Shown here: positions 43,079 through 51,439 of the stretch, piece by piece
Layout of the letters: every line of letters starts with the position of its first letter
Position numbering within the stretch: the first letter of the stretch is position 1
NCBI GenBank assembly: GCA_021776655.1
Contig: JAJFFK010000042.1
Location: forward strand, 41,462-105,461
From: Henriciella sp.
Lineage (GTDB): Bacteria; Pseudomonadota; Alphaproteobacteria; Caulobacterales; Hyphomonadaceae
DNA: 64,000 nt
Direction: 5' to 3'
The notes under the pieces: model-generated
The model's database searches: none
Told to the model about the DNA's origin: nothing
The model's input: only the letters and a program-made list of their open reading frames with translations
Made by a program: the position numbers and the translations under genes

Positions 43079-44659
43079 TCATATATCGCCGGTCAATTCC
43101 GCGACTTTCTTTCCGACCTGGCCGTAATCAACCTTGCCCGTTCCGAGGACGGGGATTTCATCGACATGAAAAACCTTGCGAGGAACTGACAGCTCCGAAA
43201 CGCCATGCGATTGAGCCCAGGCAAGGAGTTCGGCGTGGTTGGCCTGGTCAGAGGTTGAGATCAAGACAATTTGCTCGCCTTTACGGGGGTCGGGAATAGT
43301 GGCCGCAGCGTGCATATCATCGGGCCAGATTGCACTTGCACAATTCTCAACGACAGCAAGAGAAACCATCTCTCCGCCAATCTTTGCGAACCGTTTGACC
43401 CGGCCCATAATACGGATGCAATCATCTTCGTCGATAACCACGATATCACCCGTGTCGTGCCAGCCATCAATCGGCGGCTCAATGACACCTGGCGCACTGG
43501 TGCGCATGTAACCGAGCATGATGTTCGGCCCGCGTATGCGAAGCTTCCCACCCTCAGCGATCCCCTCGACGGGAATCAATTCACATTCCATATCCGACAT
43601 CAATCGCCCGACAGTGCCCGGTTTATTCAACTCCAGGCTATTTGCTGCTGCAACGGGCGCGGCTTCGGTGGCACCATAGCCCTCCAATATTTCGATATCA
43701 AACTTGCGTCGAACAAGTTGCCTTGTCTCATCGCGCACACGCTCAGCCCCGCACACAGCCAAGCGCAGCGACTTGAGGTCATTCTCTCCTGCGATACGGG
43801 TGTATTGACTGATGAACGTATCAGTCGCCAGCAAGATTGTGGCCTCCGTGTCTGCTATACGATTGGCAATTTCCCGAGGTTGCAGTGGGGTCGGATGAAA
43901 GATCGCTTTAACCCCGGAAACCAAGGGCAAAAAAGCGCCGACCGTGAGGCCAAAGCAGTGAAACATTGGCAGCGGGTTGAAGACGCTGTCATGCTCCGTA
44001 GACAAGCCTATCAGTGAACGAACCTGCTCAACATTTGCGATGATGTTGTGATGCGAAAGCACGACGCCTTTGGGTTCGCCTTCGGTTCCCGATGTGAACA
44101 GAATGACGCCGGGTTTACTGTGATGCTGGCGACGGTGGAACAAAGACGGCAGCATCGGTCCAAGCGCGCCGGCGAACTTGTCAATGAGGCCCAATTGTTC
44201 GCGCACGTCTTCGAGATAAATTACCTCAGCGACCTTCTCTAGTTCTGCTATCAGAGGGCCCAGACCGGCCAGTTCAACAAATTTATGCGCGGTGATGATT
44301 TTGCTCATGTTGGCGGCTTTGAGGGCCGCCCTGAGATTGGCAAAACCACCGGTAAAATTCAACATAGCCGGTAGCCGCCCCGCAGCCAGAACCGCGCACA
44401 CTCCAATCGTCGCACCGGCACCGGTTGGCAGCATGATTCCAACTGTTTCCTTCTTGCCGATTTTCTTGCCGAGAGCTGAACCAAGGGCAAAGGCGCCGCG
44501 AATAATGGTTTTGTAGGTAAGCTCCGTCCCGTCACCATCGATAATTGCGACTTTATTGGCTCCAAAACTCCGCGAAGCTGCCAGTATTGCTGAGAATATG
44601 TCTATTTGGCTGCGCGAAGCCTTCCACGGAAGGGGGGCAGGGATGGTATGCTCACTCAT
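43079..44659 (-). CDS. AMP-dependent acyl-CoA/acyl-ACP synthetase (Aas-like)
   Basis: 526 residues from ATG 44659; longer in-frame starts (to 44722) are possible. Adenylate-forming enzyme with VILFTSGTEGEPKGVVLSH, the GYGATEAAPVAA motif, GWHDTGDIV and the C-terminal catalytic Lys in VLGTGKVDYGQV. The overall wording (NFTGGFANLRAALKAA; EIADTE) is close to the ligase half of 2-acyl-glycerophosphoethanolamine acyltransferase/acyl-ACP synthetase (Aas); here it stands without the acyltransferase half. It activates fatty acids, probably for ACP or lysophospholipid. It precedes glpK by 28 bp on the same strand. Confidence 0.85.
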   Translation of the reverse strand: MSEHTIPAPLPWKASRSQIDIFSAILAASRSFGANKVAIIDGDGTELTYKTIIRGAFALGSALGKKIGKKETVGIMLPTGAGATIGVCAVLAAGRLPAMLNFTGGFANLRAALKAANMSKIITAHKFVELAGLGPLIAELEKVAEVIYLEDVREQLGLIDKFAGALGPMLPSLFHRRQHHSKPGVILFTSGTEGEPKGVVLSHHNIIANVEQVRSLIGLSTEHDSVFNPLPMFHCFGLTVGAFLPLVSGVKAIFHPTPLQPREIANRIADTEATILLATDTFISQYTRIAGENDLKSLRLAVCGAERVRDETRQLVRRKFDIEILEGYGATEAAPVAAANSLELNKPGTVGRLMSDMECELIPVEGIAEGGKLRIRGPNIMLGYMRTSAPGVIEPPIDGWHDTGDIVVIDEDDCIRIMGRVKRFAKIGGEMVSLAVVENCASAIWPDDMHAAATIPDPRKGEQIVLISTSDQANHAELLAWAQSHGVSELSVPRKVFHVDEIPVLGTGKVDYGQVGKKVAELTGDI

Positions 44660-44811
44660 CAGTTTCACGTCCGCTTTGCATTTGATTTTATACCAGACTG
44701 GCATACTCATGTTCACTCGCAAACAATTTTTGTATGTCAGACAAGGTTTAGCAGGTCAGCCATGTCATTGCGGCGCTTGATGCGCGAGGCTATCCGGGCC
44801 ATTTACAGCGT

Positions 44812-45774
44812 ATGGCGACGATTATTGATAACCAGCCGAAACACCGGCATCCAGAAAAACGCAATCGGCCGGATACGCCGATATTGCGTAAACCCAGTTG
44901 GATTCGTGTGAAAGCTCCGGTGAGCAAAGGCTATGCCGAAACCCGCGCAATTGTGAAAGACAAAGGTCTTCTTACTGTGTGTGAGGAAGCGGGTTGTCCA
45001 AATATCGGCGAATGCTGGGACAAGAAGCATGCAACGATGATGATCATGGGCGACACGTGCACGCGGGCCTGTTCATTCTGCAATGTCATAACGGGGAAGC
45101 CATCTGCGTTGGACGCCGATGAACCGCGACGTGTAGGCCTTGCCGTGGCTGAAATGGGTTTGGCCCATGTGGTCATAACATCGGTCGACAGAGATGATCT
45201 GGAAGATGGCGGGGCGATGCATTTTGTCCACACGATCAAGGCCATCAGAGCGGCCTCTCCGGAAACGACAATCGAAATTTTGACACCGGACTTCTTACGC
45301 AAGGACGGTTGGGAAAATCAAGTCATCGACGCGAAACCTGATGTTTTCAACCACAATCTTGAAACTGTCCCGCGCCTGTACTTGTCTATTCGGCCCGGTG
45401 CGCGGTATTATCATTCACTGCGCTTGCTGGAAAAAGTGAAAGACCGTGATCCAGCGCAGTTCACCAAATCTGGTCTGATGGTTGGGCTTGGTGAAACCAA
45501 AGAAGAGGTCATGCAGGTAATGGATGACATGCGAATCGCGGGCATCGACTTCCTCACCATCGGTCAGTATCTGCAGCCGACACGCAAACATGCTGTGATA
45601 GACCGTTACGTAACGCCGGAAGAATTCAACGCCTATGAAGAGATCGCACGCTCCAAAGGCTTCCTGATGGTCGCTGCGTCACCGTTAACACGCTCAAGTT
45701 ACCATGCTGGCGAGGACTTCGCACGATTACGACTGGCCCGAGATGCGATATTGGCGGCAAATTGCCCAGACTAA
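44812..45774 (+). CDS. lipA: Lipoyl synthase
   Basis: 320 residues; radical-SAM enzyme that inserts two sulfurs into octanoyl groups. Auxiliary-cluster Cys in [13 protein letters not shown] and the radical-SAM triad in [13 protein letters not shown] are intact, as are [14 protein letters not shown] and the C-terminal RSSYHAGED (the Ser that ligates the auxiliary cluster). It leads the lipA-ratA pair (13 bp overlap). Confidence 0.96.
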   Translation: MATIIDNQPKHRHPEKRNRPDTPILRKPSWIRVKAPVSKGYAETRAIVKDKGLLTVCEEAGCPNIGECWDKKHATMMIMGDTCTRACSFCNVITGKPSALDADEPRRVGLAVAEMGLAHVVITSVDRDDLEDGGAMHFVHTIKAIRAASPETTIEILTPDFLRKDGWENQVIDAKPDVFNHNLETVPRLYLSIRPGARYYHSLRLLEKVKDRDPAQFTKSGLMVGLGETKEEVMQVMDDMRIAGIDFLTIGQYLQPTRKHAVIDRYVTPEEFNAYEEIARSKGFLMVAASPLTRSSYHAGEDFARLRLARDAILAANCPD

Positions 45775-46217
45775 GCGAACAGATACTGATCCCTTACAGC
45801 CCCGATGACCTATATAGTTTGGTCAAGGACATCCGGCGCTATCCAGAATTCATTAAATGGATTCAGAGTATACAAGTATCCAACGAGGCCACGACGGGGC
45901 AAACGTATAATTGCATCGGTGAGGTTAGTGTTCGATTCAAAGGCTTCGAAGAGCGATTCACGACACGGGTAAAGGCTGATCCGGTCAAGCGGTCTATCGA
46001 TGTCTGGCACGTGCGCGGCCCATTTCGACATTTACGCAATCGCTGGCAACTTGACCCTCAAGGTAATAAGGGCACACGGGTGCATTTCTTTGTGGACTAT
46101 GAATTCAATAGCCCAGTTCTTGGCCTGCTCGCCCGCGCCAATACACGTCTGGCCGTGATTAAAATTATGCAGGCTTTTCGCGCCGAGGCAGATCGAAGGT
46201 TCAAACCACCTAATTGA
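45762..46217 (+). CDS. RatA/COQ10-like SRPBCC protein
   Basis: 151 residues. It must start at TTG 45762 ([30 protein letters not shown] follows), overlapping lipA by 13 bp. The pattern and [14 protein letters not shown] identify the polyketide-cyclase/COQ10 START-like family, the alphaproteobacterial relatives of yeast Coq10 that bind ubiquinone; the toxin name RatA comes from E. coli and should not be assumed. The location after lipA is the usual one. It overlaps the convergent pncC gene by 8 bp. Confidence 0.88.
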   Translation: MPRLSEQILIPYSPDDLYSLVKDIRRYPEFIKWIQSIQVSNEATTGQTYNCIGEVSVRFKGFEERFTTRVKADPVKRSIDVWHVRGPFRHLRNRWQLDPQGNKGTRVHFFVDYEFNSPVLGLLARANTRLAVIKIMQAFRAEADRRFKPPN

Positions 46218-46701
46218 TTTGCGCGCGGATCATTTCGAGCGCCGCGACTAGCGTTTCCATTCGAACTTTGTGCCGGCCAATATCGCCCAGGCTCAGCATT
46301 TCATGCATCATCGCTTTGTTTTCTCGTGCGCAGGCGATGTGTACGGTTCCGACCGGCTTCATCGGTGTGCCACCACCGGGACCGGCAATCCCGGTTATCG
46401 CAATCGCAAGATTTGCTCGGCTGGCTTCCATCGCACCTTCTGCCATCAATCTGGCAACCGGTTCCGAGACGGCACCATAGTCAGCCAGCGCATCGCCTGC
46501 GACACCCAACACTTCAGCTTTGGATTGATTTGAGTAGGTGACAAAGCCTCTTTCGAACACTTTCGACGAGCCGACTAGGTCGGTGAAGAGGGCCGCCAGC
46601 AAACCACCTGTGCAGCTTTCTGCAGTGACGATTTTCACCCTGCGCTCTGCGGCTTCGTCGGATACGAGCAAAGCGAGGTTTCGGATATGATTTGGAAACA
46701 T
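46210..46701 (-). CDS. pncC: Nicotinamide-nucleotide amidohydrolase (CinA C-terminal family)
   Basis: 163 residues from ATG 46701; a TTG at 46728 overlaps ispDF and is less likely. KIVTAESCTGGLLAALFTDLVGSSKVFERGFVTYSNQSK, AEGAMEASRANLAIAITGIAGPGGGTPMKPVGTV (shown by its core TGIAGPGGG) are the CinA C-terminal-domain signatures. It deamidates NMN for NAD recycling. The gene is 8 bases downstream of ispDF on the same strand. Confidence 0.92.
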   Translation of the reverse strand: MFPNHIRNLALLVSDEAAERRVKIVTAESCTGGLLAALFTDLVGSSKVFERGFVTYSNQSKAEVLGVAGDALADYGAVSEPVARLMAEGAMEASRANLAIAITGIAGPGGGTPMKPVGTVHIACARENKAMMHEMLSLGDIGRHKVRMETLVAALEMIRAQIN

Positions 46702-46709
46702 CTGTCTAT

Positions 46710-47858
46710 CTATGCGTGGCTTGCGCAAGGTGACAAGACAGCAATCGCCTGCGCCGCAATGCCTTCACCGCGACCTGTAAAGCCAAGCCCTTCAGTTGTC
46801 GTGGCTTTGATGCTCACGGCAGATATATCCACACTCAAAATATCAGCGGTGCGTGCCCGCATGGCTTCGCGGTGAGGTTTGACTTTTGGGGTCTCACAAA
46901 TGATCGTGATGTCACAGGTCTGCAAGGCAAACCCCGCTTGATTGGCGAGTTCGAGCGCATGACGGAGGAACAGGGCTGAATCAGCCCCCTGCCATTGCGG
47001 ATCGGAAGGCGGGAAATGGTCGCCAATATCGCCCAGAGCGGCGGCACCCAAAATCGCATCTGTCAATGCGTGCCATGCGACATCGGCATCAGAATGACCC
47101 GCCAGAGCTTGCGTATGTGCAATTGATACGCCGCAAAGTGTAATCTGATCGCCAACAGCAAATGCATGCACGTCATACCCACTGCCGACCCGCGGCCCGG
47201 CCTGACGTGGTGAAAGTATCTGCGCCATGCGCTGTAAATCTCCAGGATAAGTAATCTTGGCAAGGTGTTCCGACCCGCTAATCAGGTTTACACTTCCTCC
47301 GCATGCTTCAATGGCTTCGAGATCATCAACATACGAGGCCTTGCCATCAGCTAGAGCGGCACAGATTTGGCCGTAGCGAAAAGCTTGTGGGGTTTGAACC
47401 CGGTACAGCTCATCGCGGTTAACAGTGGTCAGTTTCGGGCCAACCTGCCGCTTCAATGCGTCACTGACCTTGAGGGCAGGGGCGCTGGCATCTGCGGTGT
47501 TCAGGGCCTCGAGCAATTCAGAGACTATTCCATGGCTCAAGCCTGGGCGCGCGGCATCATGGATCAAAACAATATCGGCATCAGAAAACTTTAGAGCAGC
47601 CAGCCCATTTTTGACCGACTGAGTGCGGGTCGCGCCGCCATCGGCGACAATAACCTTCTCCGAGATATAGTCCTGATAGAGATGTGCATCCTGCAAGGGT
47701 CGAACAAGAACAACACGATCAATCTGCGTATGCCTCAAGAGCGCTCGCAATGACCATGTGAAGACGGGAAGGTCACCTAATTTCTGCAACTGTTTAGGCC
47801 TCTCACCGCCTGCCCGGACACCCGCCCCGCCTGCAACTATAATCGCACCTGCCATCAT
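46710..47858 (-). CDS. ispDF: Bifunctional IspD/IspF (MEP-pathway) enzyme
   Basis: 382 residues. The N-terminal ~225 residues are MEP cytidylyltransferase (AGAIIVAGGAGVRAGGERPKQLQKLGD; DADIVLIHDAARP) and the C-terminal ~155 residues are MECDP synthase (RVGSGYDVHAF with the zinc-binding DxH, LAGHSDADVAWHALTDAILGAAALGDIGDHFPPSD shown by its core HSDADVAWHAL). The fusion is typical of alphaproteobacteria. It performs two non-consecutive steps of isoprenoid precursor synthesis. Confidence 0.95.
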   Translation of the reverse strand: MMAGAIIVAGGAGVRAGGERPKQLQKLGDLPVFTWSLRALLRHTQIDRVVLVRPLQDAHLYQDYISEKVIVADGGATRTQSVKNGLAALKFSDADIVLIHDAARPGLSHGIVSELLEALNTADASAPALKVSDALKRQVGPKLTTVNRDELYRVQTPQAFRYGQICAALADGKASYVDDLEAIEACGGSVNLISGSEHLAKITYPGDLQRMAQILSPRQAGPRVGSGYDVHAFAVGDQITLCGVSIAHTQALAGHSDADVAWHALTDAILGAAALGDIGDHFPPSDPQWQGADSALFLRHALELANQAGFALQTCDITIICETPKVKPHREAMRARTADILSVDISAVSIKATTTEGLGFTGRGEGIAAQAIAVLSPCASHA

Positions 47859-47968
47859 GGGGACGTTCTAAGGGGGAAGTTGCTGAATGGCCACTGTGTT
47901 GCAGATATAGATGACAAGGCAGCACTGCCCGGCTTTTGTGCAGTCGATAAGTGTGATTAACCCTCTAT

Positions 47969-48967
47969 ATGAAAAGACTGCACTCATTTCAGGCAGAGCG
48001 GGTTTGGCTCGCGCCGATGTCAGGTTCCACTGATGCGCCGTTCAGGCGTCAAGTGGTGCGTTATGGCGCGCGCGCGGTTGTGTCGGAGATGGTCGCAGGT
48101 GATGCTCTTGTCGCGTCGCGCCCGGACGTCATTCGACGCATTTGTCGACATGAAGGGCAGGGCGCCTGGATTGTACAACTCACAGCGCGGCGCCCAGAAG
48201 ACATGCGCGCGGGCGCTGAAACAATTCGCCGCGCCGGCGTTGACGTGATTGATATCAATATGGGCTGCCCATCCCGTCAAGTTACAGGCGGCAATTCCGG
48301 CTCTGCCTTGATGCGAGAACCGGATTTGGCCATCCGCATTATCGAAGCTGCTCTTGAGGGTGCAGATGGCACGCCGGTGACGCTTAAAATGCGCCTTGGC
48401 TGGGATCATAGCTCACTTAACGCGGCTGAAATCGCTATGCGAGCTGAAGCTCTGGGCGTCAAACTCATCACGGTACATGGGCGCACCCGATGCCAATTCT
48501 ATAAAGGCGTTGCAGATTGGGGGGCGATCAGAGCAACGGTTGATTCCGTTGCGGTTCCAGTCATCGCGAATGGAGATATTCACTCGCTAACGGATGTCAG
48601 GCAGGCCCTGTCAGCATCCACCGCTAACGGCGTTATGATCGGTCGTGCAGCTATGGGACGGCCATGGCTACTCGCAGAAATAGATGCAGCTTTGCGCGGG
48701 GTGACATTTACGCCACCATCGATGCTTGAGCAATGCGAACACCTGTGTGAGCAGATTGAGGATAGCTTGAGCTTGTACGGCACAGCGCTTGGGCTTCGCA
48801 TCGTTCGCAAACATGTATCGGCGAGTATCGAAAAGCTTGATCTGACTATCCCGGAGGAAAGCCGCCGCCGCTTACGCGCAAAATTATGCCGGATGAACAA
48901 CGTAGACGATTTACAGTGTCAACTCAGACATGTTTACATTCATAGTCACTTTGAGATCGCCGCGTGA
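47969..48967 (+). CDS. dusB: tRNA-dihydrouridine synthase
   Basis: 332 residues, FMN enzyme. WLAPMSGSTDAPFRRQV, VIDINMGCPSRQVTGGNSGSALM (catalytic Cys in MGCPS), TVHGRTRCQFYKGVADW and NGDIHSLTD are Dus motifs. It is the nifR3 gene of older alphaproteobacterial literature. The stop overlaps the GTG of ntrB, so the nitrogen-regulation operon is transcribed with it. Confidence 0.94.
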   Translation: MKRLHSFQAERVWLAPMSGSTDAPFRRQVVRYGARAVVSEMVAGDALVASRPDVIRRICRHEGQGAWIVQLTARRPEDMRAGAETIRRAGVDVIDINMGCPSRQVTGGNSGSALMREPDLAIRIIEAALEGADGTPVTLKMRLGWDHSSLNAAEIAMRAEALGVKLITVHGRTRCQFYKGVADWGAIRATVDSVAVPVIANGDIHSLTDVRQALSASTANGVMIGRAAMGRPWLLAEIDAALRGVTFTPPSMLEQCEHLCEQIEDSLSLYGTALGLRIVRKHVSASIEKLDLTIPEESRRRLRAKLCRMNNVDDLQCQLRHVYIHSHFEIAA

Positions 48968-50016
48968 AAGCCGAGGTCGATCTTGCCGGATTAGCGCCTT
49001 ACGGTTTGCTGCAAATTGATGAGCGTCGGCAAGTCGTCGCCGTCAATCCTGAAGCACAGGTGATGCTTGGACACTCCGAACGTGCGATGCTGCAGCGCCC
49101 GCTAAGCGAGATTGTTTTTCACGATTCCCCTCTGTTCGGCCTGATTGACCGCGCCATAAAACTCGACTGCGATGTCACGGCGCATGGCGTGTCCCTATCA
49201 GGACCAGGTTTTGCCCGCCGCTTGGTTCTGGACCTTCGATTGCGGCCTACTGGACATGGCAATGTATTGCTGGCTTTGCTGAATAGCTCAGATCATGAAG
49301 TGATCGATAGCCCAGCGAGTGTGGCGGCCTTTGGCAGAATTCTTGGCCACGAAGTCAAGAACCCACTCGCAGGCATCTCCGGTGCCGCGCAGCTCCTCTT
49401 GCGGCAAGCCCGGGATGACCAAACCGCTTTGCTTGATATCATTCAAGGGGAGACCAAGCGCATTGAACGGTTGATCTCCCGACTATCGGCTTTTGAGCTA
49501 TTTTCGTCGCCTCGCATGGGGGCAACCAATATTCATGCTCTGCTTGAAAAGGTCATTTCAGCCGAGAGCGTTGCCCAAGGAAGTCGGGTCGCTATCGTTC
49601 GTTTATTTGACCCTTCGCTGCCAGAATTGGAAGCCGATGAAGATCACTTACATGAGGCGTTCCAAAACATCCTCCGCAATGCCTCTGAGGCCGCAATATT
49701 AAGAGATGCTCCGGCAAAAGTACAAATCGAAACGGCGTTCGAAACCGGATTTGCTATTGCTCCGCACTTACCCGCCGGGCGCCCAAGGCGGTCTATTCGC
49801 ATTACGATTGAGGATAACGGACCCGGCATTTCAGAGGAAAACCGTGAGAACATGTTCAATTTGTTTACCTCATCGAAATCAGGTGGCCGTGGGCTCGGTC
49901 TGACTGTGGTGAGTGAGATTATGACCGCTCATCGCGGTCGAATTGGGGTTGATAGCATACCTGGAAGAACCCGGTTTTCCGTTTATCTACCCATCATTCA
50001 GAGACGAGAGACATGA
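48964..50016 (+). CDS. ntrB: Nitrogen regulation sensor kinase NtrB
   Basis: 350 residues, GTG start overlapping dusB by 4 bp. A PAS domain (1-105) precedes the HisKA dimerisation helix with phospho-acceptor His129 (RILGHEVKNPLAGISGAAQLL), and the HATPase_c domain has N box NILRNASEAA, G1 DNGPGI and G2 GGRGLGLTVVSEI. It is soluble, as expected for NtrB, and would be controlled by PII. It pairs with NtrC through a 4-bp overlap. Confidence 0.95.
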   Translation: MKAEVDLAGLAPYGLLQIDERRQVVAVNPEAQVMLGHSERAMLQRPLSEIVFHDSPLFGLIDRAIKLDCDVTAHGVSLSGPGFARRLVLDLRLRPTGHGNVLLALLNSSDHEVIDSPASVAAFGRILGHEVKNPLAGISGAAQLLLRQARDDQTALLDIIQGETKRIERLISRLSAFELFSSPRMGATNIHALLEKVISAESVAQGSRVAIVRLFDPSLPELEADEDHLHEAFQNILRNASEAAILRDAPAKVQIETAFETGFAIAPHLPAGRPRRSIRITIEDNGPGISEENRENMFNLFTSSKSGGRGLGLTVVSEIMTAHRGRIGVDSIPGRTRFSVYLPIIQRRET

Positions 50017-51368
50017 CCTCAAAGACCGTATTGCTCGCCGAGGATGATGCCAGCATTCGCCTGATCGTAAATCAGACGCTGGTTAGCGCAGGATATACTG
50101 TCCGTGCCACCAGCTCGCCAGAGGCGCTGGAGCGCTGGATTCAGAATGGCGAAGGAGATGTAGCTGTAACCGACGTATATCTGACTGATACGCCAATTTT
50201 TGAACTTTTGCCTTCCTTTCGGCTGGGCCGTCCCGACCTGCCAATTATCGTGATGAGCGGACAGAACACCATACTTACAGCGGCGTCGGCAGCGCAGCAC
50301 GGTGTATTTGGATACCTGCCCAAACCTTTCGACATTGACCAGCTCGTTGATCTTGTCGATCGTGCCCTCAAGGGCTTGGCCAAGACAAAACCTACTGCGA
50401 GTTCAGCAGGCTCGTCATTGCCCCTGACCGGTCGATCAGAGCCAATGCAAGAAGTCTATCGGATCATTTCAAAGGTTATGAGTACCGATCTAACAGTCCT
50501 CATTGAAGGTGAATCCGGCACCGGAAAAGAGCTAGCAGCGCGCGCCATCCACGACCTGGGCAATCATAGTAGTGGAACATTCTGCTCACTTGATCTTGCG
50601 GCAATGCCGACGGATCAAGTTAACCGAGATCTCTTTGGCACTGCTGAGATAAGCGGGCTTGCACATCAGCCCGATGCAACCCTCTATCTTGATGAGATCG
50701 GAGATCTTCCTGCAGAAGCGCAAACCCAGCTGGTTAAACTGATGCGTGAAGAGGGCGGTGCACGGATAATTGCCTCGACCCGTCAACCGCTCTCCACTCT
50801 GGTTGATGCAGGCACATTTCGCGAGGACCTTTATTACCGTATCAATGTCGTTCGAATCGACATGCCGCCATTGCGACGCCGCAAAGAGGATATCCCCGAG
50901 CTGGTACAAGCCTTCCTCATTCGGGCCGAACGCAGGGGCTTATCAGAGAAGCAGGTCGACAGCGCCGCCATGGACCTGATGACGGCATATGACTGGCCAG
51001 GAAACGTCCGTGAGCTTGAAAACCTTATCTTTCGCTTGGCAGCTCTTAGCCCAGATATTGCGATTACTCAGCGCGACATTGAACGGGAGATACGCGCAGA
51101 ATCGCTGAAAGAATTAGCTAGCAAAGCGTCTTTTGAGAGCGAAGTGGAGACTCTTTTGCATCGCTATGTGATGGCGGACTTATTGAAAGGGACAGAGGAT
51201 GGGGGTCGTATTCATCAAGAGGTTCTGGAGCGGGTTGAGCGCCCTCTCATTCGTCTGGCACTGTCGGTGACATCAGGCAATAAACTACGAACGGCTGCGC
51301 TACTCGGCGTCAATCGAAATACGCTTCGGGCGCGAATTAATGCACTTGGTATGGATAAGGGTGATTGA
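50013..51368 (+). CDS. ntrC: NtrC-family response regulator lacking GAFTGA
   Basis: 451 residues. Receiver domain with phospho-acceptor Asp54 (VAVTDVYLTDTP) and KPFDI; AAA+ domain with Walker A GESGTGKE (166-173), Walker B LYLDEIGDLP (Asp227-Glu228), and the arginine-finger region FREDLYYRINVVRI; C-terminal Fis helix-turn-helix (GNKLRTAALLGVNRNTLRARI). The sensor loop that contacts sigma-54 is missing: after RDLFGT (206-210) the sequence goes straight to AEISGLAHQPDATLYLDE, with no GAFTGA. Such a protein could not activate sigma-54 promoters in the usual way; it may act with sigma-70 RNA polymerase, as known for Rhodobacter capsulatus NtrC. It overlaps ntrB by 4 bp. Confidence 0.94.
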   Translation: MTSKTVLLAEDDASIRLIVNQTLVSAGYTVRATSSPEALERWIQNGEGDVAVTDVYLTDTPIFELLPSFRLGRPDLPIIVMSGQNTILTAASAAQHGVFGYLPKPFDIDQLVDLVDRALKGLAKTKPTASSAGSSLPLTGRSEPMQEVYRIISKVMSTDLTVLIEGESGTGKELAARAIHDLGNHSSGTFCSLDLAAMPTDQVNRDLFGTAEISGLAHQPDATLYLDEIGDLPAEAQTQLVKLMREEGGARIIASTRQPLSTLVDAGTFREDLYYRINVVRIDMPPLRRRKEDIPELVQAFLIRAERRGLSEKQVDSAAMDLMTAYDWPGNVRELENLIFRLAALSPDIAITQRDIEREIRAESLKELASKASFESEVETLLHRYVMADLLKGTEDGGRIHQEVLERVERPLIRLALSVTSGNKLRTAALLGVNRNTLRARINALGMDKGD

Positions 51369-51439
51369 CGCGCCCTCAAAGTGTTGCTCTAAATCCTCAC
51401 TGTTGCTGATTTGTTACAGCGCAGTGTAGAGGACTTAAT

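Noticed and set aside
45762..46217. RatA as a toxin of a toxin-antitoxin system
   Set aside because: Alphaproteobacterial homologues next to lipA are COQ10-like quinone-binding proteins; no antitoxin partner is present.
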